In this document: piece after piece, positions 7,947-15,636 of the stretch
How positions within the stretch are numbered: position 1 is the stretch's first letter
Layout of the letters: each line of letters starts with the position of its first letter
Source: Glaciecola sp965660625
Lineage (GTDB): Bacteria > Pseudomonadota > Gammaproteobacteria > Enterobacterales > Alteromonadaceae
NCBI GenBank assembly: GCA_965660625.1
Contig: CBFIAR010000013.1
Span: 1-64,000 of the forward strand
DNA length: 64,000 nucleotides
Direction of reading: 5' to 3'
Made by a program: the position numbers and the translations under genes
Notes under the pieces: generated by a model
The model's database searches: none
What the model was told of the DNA's origin: nothing
The model's input: only the letters and a program-made list of their open reading frames with translations

Positions 7947-8813
7947 TTGAAGAAGGCGCGTTTTGACCTAAAGTATGAAAACAAAAGTGAAAGCAGTGTT
8001 TCTGTCGTTGCAAGATATCGGCGTGCAATCGAGCAAGAATATCGAGAAAGTGCCAGCGAAGGGAGTTGGGATAACAGCCTTGCACTGGTTCATTACCGAG
8101 GCGGTGAGGAGGAGTTTCAATTAGGAAAAACCTATCTCGGCAGTGACGACCCACTTGACCGAACAGTGGGTGCTGACATATTGGGCCAATTAGGCTGGCG
8201 TGACGAAACGTTTTTGGACGAAAGCGTCAGGTTACTCATATCAGCATTGCATGACAACGTTGATAGTGTCGTTTACTGCGCTTGTGTTGCCCTTGGCCAT
8301 CGTTCTGATCCAAGAGCAATCGCTCATGTTATTGAACTTGCAAGCAATCCAAGTACAGAAATTAGGAATGGGGTTGTGTTCGCTCTGCTAGGTCACACCT
8401 CGCCAGAAGCTATCGATACTATGCTGTTGTTAACTCGCGATGATGATCCGGAAACGAGAAATTGGGCGATGTTTGGACTAGGTACACAAATAGACACTGA
8501 CACACCAGAAATAAGAGAGGCATTATTTAACGGCACATCTGACAAAGATAACGAAGTGAGAGGTGAAGCCTTAGTTGGATTGGCAAATAGAAAAGATCGC
8601 AGAGCACAGGAATTGCTACTGAATGAATGGAAAACTTACGAAGAGGTTAGTATTTTGAGCGTCGAGGCCGCTGAACTAATCGCAAGTCCCAGGTTGTACT
8701 CTACCCTAATAGAATTGTCCGCAACCTTGGATTTAGAGGATGATTTCTTTTTTGAATCACAGCTGCAGCTTGCAATCGAAGCGTGTAAACCGCAAATGCT
8801 CAAGGCTGTTTGA
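7947..8813 (+). CDS. HEAT-repeat protein
   Basis: A 288-residue protein with no signal peptide. Its middle part (about 60-230) is built of repeated helical pairs, such as DPLDRTVGADILGQLG, SVVYCACVALGHRSDPRA, STEIRNGVVFALLGHTSPEA and DPETRNWAMFGLG. These are HEAT/PBS-lyase-type repeats that form protein-binding solenoids. The start is TTG at 7947, with AAAAGG at 7932-7937; no in-frame ATG fits the left end. It lies 2 bp behind the hydrolase gene. A scaffold or partner-binding role is inferred from the repeats; the specific function is unknown. Confidence 0.7.
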   Translation: MKKARFDLKYENKSESSVSVVARYRRAIEQEYRESASEGSWDNSLALVHYRGGEEEFQLGKTYLGSDDPLDRTVGADILGQLGWRDETFLDESVRLLISALHDNVDSVVYCACVALGHRSDPRAIAHVIELASNPSTEIRNGVVFALLGHTSPEAIDTMLLLTRDDDPETRNWAMFGLGTQIDTDTPEIREALFNGTSDKDNEVRGEALVGLANRKDRRAQELLLNEWKTYEEVSILSVEAAELIASPRLYSTLIELSATLDLEDDFFFESQLQLAIEACKPQMLKAV

Positions 8814-8884
8814 GTTAAGTTTCTGAGGCACTGCACTTATTTTTTTCTTCGAGTTCATACCGTTCAGATAGCAAGACACTGCTG

Positions 8885-9166
8885 TTAAAGGTCAGTATTC
8901 TCGTCTTTATTACTTGCATCGCTTACCTGTTTTTCAGCTTTTTTTACGCGTATTTTAACGCCATCAAGTTCCATGTTATTGAGTTTCGCGATCGCTATTT
9001 TAGCTTCACCACTTTTCGGCATTTCAACAAAAGCAAAGCCTTTCGATTTGCCCGTCGATTTATCCATCACTAAACTACACGATTGCACAGATCCAATCTC
9101 GGTAAAAAGCGCATTGATCGATTCCTGCGTTGTGGCTCTTGCTAGATTTCGTACGATTAGTTTCAT
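8885..9166 (-). CDS. RNA-recognition-motif (RRM) RNA-binding protein
   Basis: A 93-residue single-RRM protein. RNP2 is LIVRNL (residues 3-8) and RNP1 is KGFAFVEM (about 42-49), both with the expected aromatic or aliphatic RNA-contacting positions. A charged tail (about 75-93) follows. Small bacterial RRM proteins bind single-stranded RNA, and some respond to cold. It is a single gene, convergent with the HEAT-repeat gene. The 216-bp gap upstream to the dipeptidase gene holds its promoter and leader; I see no clear cold-shock box there. Confidence 0.85.
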   Translation of the reverse strand: MKLIVRNLARATTQESINALFTEIGSVQSCSLVMDKSTGKSKGFAFVEMPKSGEAKIAIAKLNNMELDGVKIRVKKAEKQVSDASNKDENTDL

Positions 9167-9382
9167 TGGTAAGTATCTCTAAATTAATTTAAGCGATTAT
9201 ACATCAACAAGGCGTGTTTGCTGCAACTATAGCTAATATGGCATTTTCTAATGTCCATAAACCTCATCGTTGGCGGTGTTTGCGATAGAGAGGACGATTA
9301 ATTTTTATCTTGTGTTTATCGCAAACATTGCCATCCGATTGTGTAACATACCTAATGTAAACGCTCCATGTATGAGGTGTGG

Positions 9383-10684
9383 CTACGTTGCTTTCGCAAC
9401 CGCCTCAACTTTGCGCCATACGCGCAGTACGTTTTCGTTCAGGATCTTTTTGATGTCGTTTTCGGAATACCCACGTTCTAATAATCCCTCTACTAAGTTT
9501 GGGAAGTCGGAAACATCTTTCAGGTTAATCGGCAATGAATCGCCANNNNNNNNATACCCACGTTCTAATAATCCCTCTACTAAGTTTGGGAAGTCGGAAA
9601 CATCTTTCAGGTTAATCGGCAATGAATCGCCCACACCATCGTAATCAGATCCGATACCCACATAGTCAATACCAACCAACTTTACCACGTGGTCAATGTG
9701 ATCAAGCACAATGTCAAGGGTGGCAAATGGATAAGGGCTATCAGTATTATACTTTTCCTCAAAGTCTTTGACTTCTTGACTGTCTTCACCGAAGATTTTG
9801 GCGAGTTCATCTGCTTTTTGGGTTCGGTTGTCACGCCAGCTTCGCGCTACAGGGCTTACAAAACTGGAGCCAAAGTTAATCATAATAACGCCCTGGTTCT
9901 TTGCTAAGACTTTAATCATGTCGTCGTTCATATTGCGCTCGAACCCAGGCGTAAATGTACGTAACGATGAATGTGAGGCGATGACTGGGGCAATACTTAT
10001 ATCGACGGCTTGATAAAACGCTGCGTCTGATACATGCGATATATCAACGATTATCCCAAGCTTATTCATTTCCAACACCATCTCTTTACCGAAAGGGCTT
10101 AGACCTTTCCATTGCCTGCGTAGGTCATAAGACGAATCACTAATGTGATTACTCTGGCTATGGGCTAAGGTTATATAGCGTATTCCACGTTCGTAAAACG
10201 TGCGTAATGTGTCCAGCGAGCCCTGCACAGGAGAACCGTTTTCCATCCCCATCGGCAACGAAATTTTATTCTCTTTGAAGTTTTGCTCAATATCAGCCAC
10301 TGAGTACGCCAAGGAAAATTTATCTGGTGCACGCCCCACGATGGCTTCAACATAGTCAATTAATTTGTGTGCCAAAGCGGTCGATTCAGAAGAATTATCC
10401 AAGCTAGCAGGGACATAAATAGACATAAAAGGTGCATTTAAACCTCCTTCTATCGCTCTTGGGTAATCAAAATCGCCATCTTCTGTGCTTTTTGTTACAT
10501 CTACCCATTGCTTTTGTAGTCGATAGGGCACATCTATATGACCATCGACAATAATATTTTGTTGTGTAATTCGTTTCGCTGCCTGAGCGTTGGTTTCGTT
10601 AATCAGCGCTGAGCTTGTTGCATCACAAGCAGTCAGCATTAATGATGTCAGTATCGTTAAGATAGTGATTGATTGTTTTCGCAT
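9383..10684 (-). CDS. Membrane dipeptidase (peptidase M19) lipoprotein, interrupted by an assembly gap
   Basis: An M19 metallo-dipeptidase that cleaves dipeptides with two active-site zinc ions. The N-terminus is a lipoprotein signal with lipobox LTAC (Cys20). Conserved M19 elements include DGHIDVPYR (metal-binding His-x-Asp), TLAHSQSNH, DISHVSDAAFY, ASHSSLRTF and GIGSDYDG. As given, the frame spans 433 codons, but it includes 8 Ns at 9546-9553 flanked by an exact 78-bp repeat. Removing the 87-bp period restores a continuous protein of about 404 residues, a normal length. The enzyme is therefore probably intact in the organism. Single gene; upstream are an AAGGAC ribosome-binding site and a 390-bp intergenic region. 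Confidence 0.85.
   Translation of the reverse strand: MRKQSITILTILTSLMLTACDATSSALINETNAQAAKRITQQNIIVDGHIDVPYRLQKQWVDVTKSTEDGDFDYPRAIEGGLNAPFMSIYVPASLDNSSESTALAHKLIDYVEAIVGRAPDKFSLAYSVADIEQNFKENKISLPMGMENGSPVQGSLDTLRTFYERGIRYITLAHSQSNHISDSSYDLRRQWKGLSPFGKEMVLEMNKLGIIVDISHVSDAAFYQAVDISIAPVIASHSSLRTFTPGFERNMNDDMIKVLAKNQGVIMINFGSSFVSPVARSWRDNRTQKADELAKIFGEDSQEVKDFEEKYNTDSPYPFATLDIVLDHIDHVVKLVGIDYVGIGSDYDGVGDSLPINLKDVSDFPNLVEGLLERGYXXXGDSLPINLKDVSDFPNLVEGLLERGYSENDIKKILNENVLRVWRKVEAVAKAT
9467..9631. repeat. 78-bp direct repeat flanking an 8-N gap (assembly artefact)
   Basis: Positions 9467-9544 and 9554-9631 are identical, separated by one base and eight Ns (9546-9553). The repeat lies inside the dipeptidase gene, and the duplicated residues (GDSLPINL to LLERGY) do not recur in the M19 family. 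This is the usual mark of two contig ends that overlap but were joined with Ns instead of being merged. Confidence 0.9.
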
Positions 10685-11074
10685 TGGCAGTCCTTTTGTA
10701 ATAGTTAATTTTTAACAGGTATTCTTTATACGTCATTTTTGTGTTTTGCTTTTAATTTTTTTTCTAAAATGCTCAAATCACACAAATGGAACAAAAATTG
10801 AACGTTTTCATGTGAGCAACATCAGTTTCCCTATGCGTATTGTGCAACTTAACACAAAAAAAGCCTAATTTTACTTGTTAATATTAGGTTACAGAGTGAC
10901 TTCCAATTTTGTTTAGGCGATAATAACCCGTCCTTATCCGCAGGGTAAAAACCGAATTTTCATCGTCATGAAACGGGTTGTTCGTAAACCTCTCATGGCA
11001 GTTTCATGACTGAACGATGCAATGCTAACGATAGAAATAGCCGCATCAAAAACAAGTAAGAGAACTATAACAAC
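10685..11074. other. Intergenic region with a 10-bp inverted repeat
   Basis: These 390 bp separate the divergent dipeptidase and SapC genes and hold no gene. GTCATGAAAC (10965-10974) is exactly inverted as GTTTCATGAC (11001-11010), 64 bp before the SapC start. The pair could form an RNA stem in a leader or be a two-site operator. A weaker stem, CCTAAT/ATTAGG, lies at about 10863-10888. The rest is AT-rich promoter-like sequence. Confidence 0.4.
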
Positions 11075-11845
11075 ATGTCTATTAATTACATTCCGCTGGA
11101 CAAAAACAAACACCAAGATCTAAAAATCATTCCTCAATTAGATCTTAGCTTCGCAAAAGATACCCATCTCGCAGCAGCAACCATCCGTGAATTCGCGCAT
11201 TTATCGTCAACAATGCCGGTCGTTTTTATTGAAGACCCAACCAACAAAAATATTCACACGGTGGCAATGCTAGGTGTAGATCAGAATGTAAACTTGTTTT
11301 GGTCAGAAGAAAGATGGCAGGGGCCTCATGTACCATTGAACATTCAACGCTATCCTTTTGATATTCGCCCTGATGGCGACAAATTGGGCGTATTCTTCGA
11401 TGAAAACAGCCATTTAGTTGCAGATGAAGGTGAAGCATTGTTCACTGAAGCTGGTGAGCCGACGGACTTCTTAAAAAATCGTCAGCAATTCTTAGCAGAA
11501 CTAGCGAACAGTGAAATGCTGAATCAACGTTTTGTAAAACGTGTTGTAGAGCTTGACCTCCTGGAAAATATTCAAATTGGTATACAGTACCAAGATGGAT
11601 CGGCTCGCAACGTTACCGGTATCATGAGCATCGACGAGAAGAAGCTGAATGCACTAGACGATGCTGTTATTCTTGAATTACACAAAGCGGGTTTCTTAGG
11701 TGCGATGTATGCAGTGATGATGTCGTTGGCACAATTAAACCGTTTGGTTGAATTATCGAACAAAAGCGACAAGCCAATCAAGACAGTGCAAATTAGAGCT
11801 CTGCCGAAAGAAGACAACGAAGCAAAAGAAGATAAAAAAAGCTAA
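11075..11845 (+). CDS. SapC-family protein
   Basis: This 256-residue protein resembles the SapC family (PF07277), whose name comes from an S-layer-associated Campylobacter protein. Typical features are an N-terminal YIPLDKNKHQDLKI segment, a VVFIEDPTN strand, and a central RYPFDIRPDGDKLGVFFDE stretch followed by LFTEAGEPTDFL. No signal peptide or membrane segment is visible, so it is probably cytoplasmic. In related proteobacteria these genes often sit beside TonB receptors and carbohydrate genes; here it stands alone. Biochemical function is not established. The C-terminal tail is lysine-rich. A strong terminator follows at 11884. Confidence 0.75.
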   Translation: MSINYIPLDKNKHQDLKIIPQLDLSFAKDTHLAAATIREFAHLSSTMPVVFIEDPTNKNIHTVAMLGVDQNVNLFWSEERWQGPHVPLNIQRYPFDIRPDGDKLGVFFDENSHLVADEGEALFTEAGEPTDFLKNRQQFLAELANSEMLNQRFVKRVVELDLLENIQIGIQYQDGSARNVTGIMSIDEKKLNALDDAVILELHKAGFLGAMYAVMMSLAQLNRLVELSNKSDKPIKTVQIRALPKEDNEAKEDKKS

Positions 11846-11883
11846 ACCAAGCGCTCAAAATATAAGCAATTAAAAACTAACAT

Positions 11884-11909
11884 AAAAACCACCTTCGGGT
11901 GGTTTTTTT
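11884..11909 (+). terminator. Rho-independent terminator after the SapC gene
   Basis: AAAAACCACC and GGTGGTTTTT form a perfect 10-bp stem around a TTCG tetraloop, and the T run continues. This is a classic intrinsic terminator. It separates the SapC gene from the dcw cluster promoter. Confidence 0.9.
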
Positions 11910-11989
11910 ATGGCTCAAATTTACGTAAACCCTGTGTTTATATACAGTTTTATGTTTTTAGTTATTTCCTTACTTTGATGCAAATGTGC

Positions 11990-12052
11990 TTGACAGTGGG
12001 GCATGATGGTACATAAACTGTCAAAAGTGGGTCAAAGTGGCGAAAAATGGTT
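11990..12052 (+). promoter_or_regulatory. dcw cluster promoter overlapped by MraZ-type repeats
   Basis: TTGACA (11990-11995) is followed after 16 bp by CATAAA (12012-12017), a plausible sigma70 promoter. TGG-starting boxes with a 10-bp period occur at 11997 and 12007, and again at 12028, 12038 and 12048 (TGGGT, TGGCG, TGGTT with 5-bp spacers). MraZ is known to bind tandem TGGGN boxes with 5-bp spacers upstream of its own gene. I infer autoregulation, with the first pair of boxes inside the promoter. Confidence 0.65.
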
Positions 12053-12118
12053 TTTTCGATAAAGTGCAACCAGCTTAATAAAAATACGAGCTACTAATAA
12101 TAATAAAAGGCTAGGGGA

Positions 12119-12577
12119 ATGTTCCGCGGCGCTAACGCAATTAATCTGGACAGCAAAGGTCGATTAACGATACCTACAAGGTACCGTCAATCGCTGTTGG
12201 ATGATTGCCAGGGACAGCTGGTCTGCACTATCGATACTTCACAAAACTGTTTGCTACTTTACCCCCTTCCCGAATGGGAGGAAATTGAGCTTAAACTTAG
12301 TAAGCTTTCTAGTACTAATCCACAAGAACGCCGTCTTCAAAGACTGTTGCTAGGCTATGCAATGGAAGGGGAGATGGACAAAAGCGGGCGCATATTACTT
12401 GCACCGACACTCCGTCAACATGCCGCTCTCGACAAACAAATCATGCTTGTTGGCCAGCTCAATAAATTTGAGATTTGGGATGCGGAAGTTTGGCAAAAAC
12501 AAATTTCTGAAGACATCGAAACTGAAAAGCAAGGTCAATTTGAGCTTACTGAACGTCTTCAAGATTTCTCACTATGA
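12119..12577 (+). CDS. mraZ: MraZ, transcriptional regulator of the dcw cluster
   Basis: 152 residues, the normal length. It begins with the conserved MFRGANAINLDSKGRL and carries the two AbrB-like swapped-hairpin halves, each with a DxxGR-type motif (DSKGRLTIP at 11-19 and DKSGRILL in the second half). MraZ forms ring-shaped multimers and represses the division/cell wall operon by binding the repeats seen at 11997-12052. Its stop overlaps the rsmH start (ATGA). The ribosome-binding site is AAAAGG at 12105-12110. Confidence 0.97.
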   Translation: MFRGANAINLDSKGRLTIPTRYRQSLLDDCQGQLVCTIDTSQNCLLLYPLPEWEEIELKLSKLSSTNPQERRLQRLLLGYAMEGEMDKSGRILLAPTLRQHAALDKQIMLVGQLNKFEIWDAEVWQKQISEDIETEKQGQFELTERLQDFSL

Positions 12578-13512
12578 CAACTGATACATTTGTTCATCGC
12601 GCAGTACTACTCAATGAATCTATCGCTGGCTTAAATATCAAGCCAGATGGTATTTATATAGACGCGACGTTCGGACGCGGTGGTCATAGCGCCGACATTC
12701 TTAAACAACTTTCAAATAAAGGCCGGCTCATTGCATTGGATCGTGACGATACTGCAATTATGTCTGCCCAACGTTTTATCGACGATCCTAGATTCAGCAT
12801 TCATCACGTTGCATTTTCAAACATTGAAGACGTCGTCAACGAACTTGATCTGATGTGCAAGATTGATGGTGTTTTAATGGATATAGGGGTGTCTTCGCCA
12901 CAGTTAGATGATGCCAGTCGTGGCTTCAGCTTTCAAAAAGACGGTCCGCTAGACATGCGCATGGACCGGTCTAGCGGCATGAGCGCCGCCGACTGGTTGA
13001 ACCACGCCAGTCTTGAAGAAATCACCATGGTTTTAAAAACCTATGGCGAAGAGAAATTTGGTAAGCGAATTGCGCATGCAGTCCTCGAACAAAGAATCGT
13101 AAAACCCTTAGAAACCACGTCAGAGTTTGCTCAACTTATTGATAAAGCCGTCCCTGTGAAGGATAAATTTAAGCATCCTGCAACACGCAGTTTCCAAGGT
13201 GTTAGGATTTTTATTAATGGTGAATTAGATCAATTGAACCAAGGCTTGCATGCCGCGGTCAACGTTCTTAAGAGTGGTGGTAGGTTAGCAGTCATCAGTT
13301 TTCATTCGCTTGAAGATAGAGTGGTTAAACGCTTCATCAGGACCTTGAGTAAGGGCAAAGACGTTCCTCATGGTATGCCCATAATGCAGCATGAGATTGA
13401 TGCAGATAAGATAGTAAAAGCCATCGGTAAAGCCGTCAAACCTTCCGCTGAAGAAATTGCGCAAAACGTGCGATCTCGCAGTTCAGTGCTAAGAGTGGCG
13501 GAGAAATTATGA
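12574..13512 (+). CDS. rsmH: 16S rRNA m4C1402 methyltransferase RsmH
   Basis: 312 residues, the normal length. It uses S-adenosylmethionine to methylate N4 of C1402 in the 16S rRNA decoding centre. The SAM-binding glycine loop is DATFGRGGHS (about 29-38), and the family motifs MDIGVSSPQLD, GPLDMRMD and VISFHSLEDR are present. It is translationally coupled to mraZ (4-bp overlap) and to ftsL (overlap of 4). This is the usual second gene of the dcw cluster. Nothing abnormal is seen. Confidence 0.97.
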   Translation: MTTDTFVHRAVLLNESIAGLNIKPDGIYIDATFGRGGHSADILKQLSNKGRLIALDRDDTAIMSAQRFIDDPRFSIHHVAFSNIEDVVNELDLMCKIDGVLMDIGVSSPQLDDASRGFSFQKDGPLDMRMDRSSGMSAADWLNHASLEEITMVLKTYGEEKFGKRIAHAVLEQRIVKPLETTSEFAQLIDKAVPVKDKFKHPATRSFQGVRIFINGELDQLNQGLHAAVNVLKSGGRLAVISFHSLEDRVVKRFIRTLSKGKDVPHGMPIMQHEIDADKIVKAIGKAVKPSAEEIAQNVRSRSSVLRVAEKL

Positions 13513-13841
13513 CGATGTCTAGTACTAACTTTAACTTACTGTTGCTTATCACCTCTGATTTAGGCCGTAATTTATTCAAGGTCATTTTATTTATCGCAGT
13601 TATTGCAAGCGCAATAGGCGTGGTATTGAGTGTGCATCATAATCGTCAATTATCCATGCAGCATGAATCTTTAATTCAAGAAAAAGATGAGCTAGATGTT
13701 GAATGGCGTCACCTGATTATTGAACAAAGTGCCTTAACTGAGCACAATCGTATTGAGCAATTAGTGAGTGAAAACCTAAATATGCGTCGTCCAGCTCCGG
13801 AAGACGAAGTATTGGTGCGAGGGAAACCGAATGGCAGGTGA
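13509..13841 (+). CDS. ftsL: Cell division protein FtsL
   Basis: A small bitopic protein of 110 residues. It has a short cytoplasmic N-terminus, one membrane segment (about 24-43, FKVILFIAVIASAIGVVLSV) and a periplasmic coiled coil with heptad spacing (about 47-85). It ends in LNMRRPAPEDEVLV, similar to the C-terminal FtsL motif. FtsL joins FtsB and FtsQ in the subcomplex that activates FtsWI. The gene overlaps both rsmH and ftsI, whose start lies 11 bp inside it. Confidence 0.93.
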   Translation: MTMSSTNFNLLLLITSDLGRNLFKVILFIAVIASAIGVVLSVHHNRQLSMQHESLIQEKDELDVEWRHLIIEQSALTEHNRIEQLVSENLNMRRPAPEDEVLVRGKPNGR

Positions 13842-15636
13842 CGCGAATGGGCGTGTATCTGCTAAAAGAGCAAAAAGCAAAGACCGCCAAGCCAAACAAA
13901 ATACGTCTCCTATGCTGATGCAATGGCGTTTTTTTACCATCTTATTTAGCGTTGTATTAGTGTTTGTTTGTCTAGCTGCTAGAGCCGCTTACATTCAGGT
14001 AATAGAGCCAGATCTATTAATACAACAAGGTGATAATCGTACTATTCGAGTGCGCGATAATCCAAGCTATCGTGGTTTAATAACCGATAGACATGGCGAA
14101 CAACTGGCAGTGAGCGTGCCTTCAAAAGCAATATGGGCTGACCCAAAAGTAGTGAACAGCTTCGACAGTGTTACGGGCGAAACCCAACCACTAGATACTC
14201 GTCGATTCGAAGCACTGGCGGAAGTATTAGGTCGAGACGTACAAAGCCTGTATGACAGGGTGGATAACCCAAAGCGCCGATTTGTTTATATTCAACGTCA
14301 AGTGACGCCAGCGATGGCTAATTTTGTTGAAGCGTTGGCTATTCCCGGTATCTATTTACGTAATGAATCTAAACGTTATTACCCTACAGGAGAAGTTTCT
14401 GCGCACGTTATCGGCTTCACTAATGTTGATGACAAAGGTATTGAAGGTATTGAAAAACTATACAACGAGTGGTTAACGGGCACTCCAGATAAGCGTAAAA
14501 TTCGTCGTGACGCGAAGGGGCGTCAAGTTGAAATTATTGAACAACATGCTGGTGAAAAAGCGGGTGATTTAATGTTGACTATTGATCAACGTATTCAAGC
14601 GCTCGCTTACCGTGAACTCAAAGAAGCCACACTTTACTTTAAAGCAGCGTCAGCCTCAGTGGTGATAGTTGATGTGCATACTGGGGAGATTCTGGCGTTA
14701 GCTAATACGCCATCATATAACCCGAACGACCGCACTACGGTGTCTAATCACCGTTTACGCAACAGAGCAATAACTGATGCTTTTGAGCCAGGCTCATCGT
14801 TAAAGCCAATTGCTGTGCTAGCGGCATTGGAATATGGCACGGTTCAAAAAGACTCTATTGTTGACACATCCCCTGGTTGGATGCGTTTGGGCGGCAGCAG
14901 AGTTGAGGATCCGCGCAACTATGGAAAAATTAGTCTTACAGAAATCATTCAGAAATCTAGCAACATGGGTACGTCCAAATTGGCCTTGTCGGTAGACAAA
15001 AATTTTCTCATGGACACCTATTATAATATGGGCTTAATGAGTGATACTGGTACTAACATGGTGGGAGAATCGAACGGTATTTTTCACGAGCGCAACCGTT
15101 GGTCTGAACATGAGCTTTCGTCATTATCATTTGGCTACAACATATCGGTGACCACTGCACAGCTGGCTAGAATGTATGCGACAATCGCAAACGGTGGGAT
15201 AAAAGTCCCACTGTCGATTATTAAATCGAATAAGCCTGCATTAGCACTGCCAGAGCGCGTTGTTAGCCAAGAAAACGCAATGGCTGTATTAGAAATGATG
15301 GAGAGCGTGACGCAGGAAGGGGGCTCAGGTACAAAAGCAAGAGTGCCTGGATATCGTGTAGCAGGCAAAACAGGAACGAGTCGAAAGGCCGTTGCTGGTG
15401 GATACGGTGAAGAGTATGTCAATATCTTTGCAGGAATTGCCCCGGTTTCAGACCCACAAATAGCCGTAGTTGTGTTGATTAACGAACCAGGAGGTGATTT
15501 ATATCACTCCGGTGACACAGCAGCGCCCACGTTTTCAGCAATCGTTTCAGGCACTCTGCAAATGCTGAATATACCGCCAGATGATCATGCCAGAACCGCG
15601 AGCATCCACAGAGGGGGTCAGCGTGACGTCCAATGA
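13831..15636 (+). CDS. ftsI: Penicillin-binding protein 3 FtsI, septal transpeptidase
   Basis: 601 residues. It has one N-terminal membrane anchor (about 30-55), a pedestal/dimerisation domain and the transpeptidase domain. The active-site motifs are SSLK (322-325, nucleophile Ser322), SSN (376-378) and KTG (513-515). It crosslinks septal peptidoglycan in complex with FtsW and is the target of aztreonam-type beta-lactams. It overlaps ftsL by 11 bp and reaches 14 bp into murE. Compared with E. coli FtsI (588) the length is normal, and all motifs are intact. Confidence 0.96.
   Translation: MAGDANGRVSAKRAKSKDRQAKQNTSPMLMQWRFFTILFSVVLVFVCLAARAAYIQVIEPDLLIQQGDNRTIRVRDNPSYRGLITDRHGEQLAVSVPSKAIWADPKVVNSFDSVTGETQPLDTRRFEALAEVLGRDVQSLYDRVDNPKRRFVYIQRQVTPAMANFVEALAIPGIYLRNESKRYYPTGEVSAHVIGFTNVDDKGIEGIEKLYNEWLTGTPDKRKIRRDAKGRQVEIIEQHAGEKAGDLMLTIDQRIQALAYRELKEATLYFKAASASVVIVDVHTGEILALANTPSYNPNDRTTVSNHRLRNRAITDAFEPGSSLKPIAVLAALEYGTVQKDSIVDTSPGWMRLGGSRVEDPRNYGKISLTEIIQKSSNMGTSKLALSVDKNFLMDTYYNMGLMSDTGTNMVGESNGIFHERNRWSEHELSSLSFGYNISVTTAQLARMYATIANGGIKVPLSIIKSNKPALALPERVVSQENAMAVLEMMESVTQEGGSGTKARVPGYRVAGKTGTSRKAVAGGYGEEYVNIFAGIAPVSDPQIAVVVLINEPGGDLYHSGDTAAPTFSAIVSGTLQMLNIPPDDHARTASIHRGGQRDVQ

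Noticed and set aside
9467..9631. True in-frame duplication in the dipeptidase
   Set aside because: The exact repeat brackets a run of Ns, which points to an assembly join rather than evolution.
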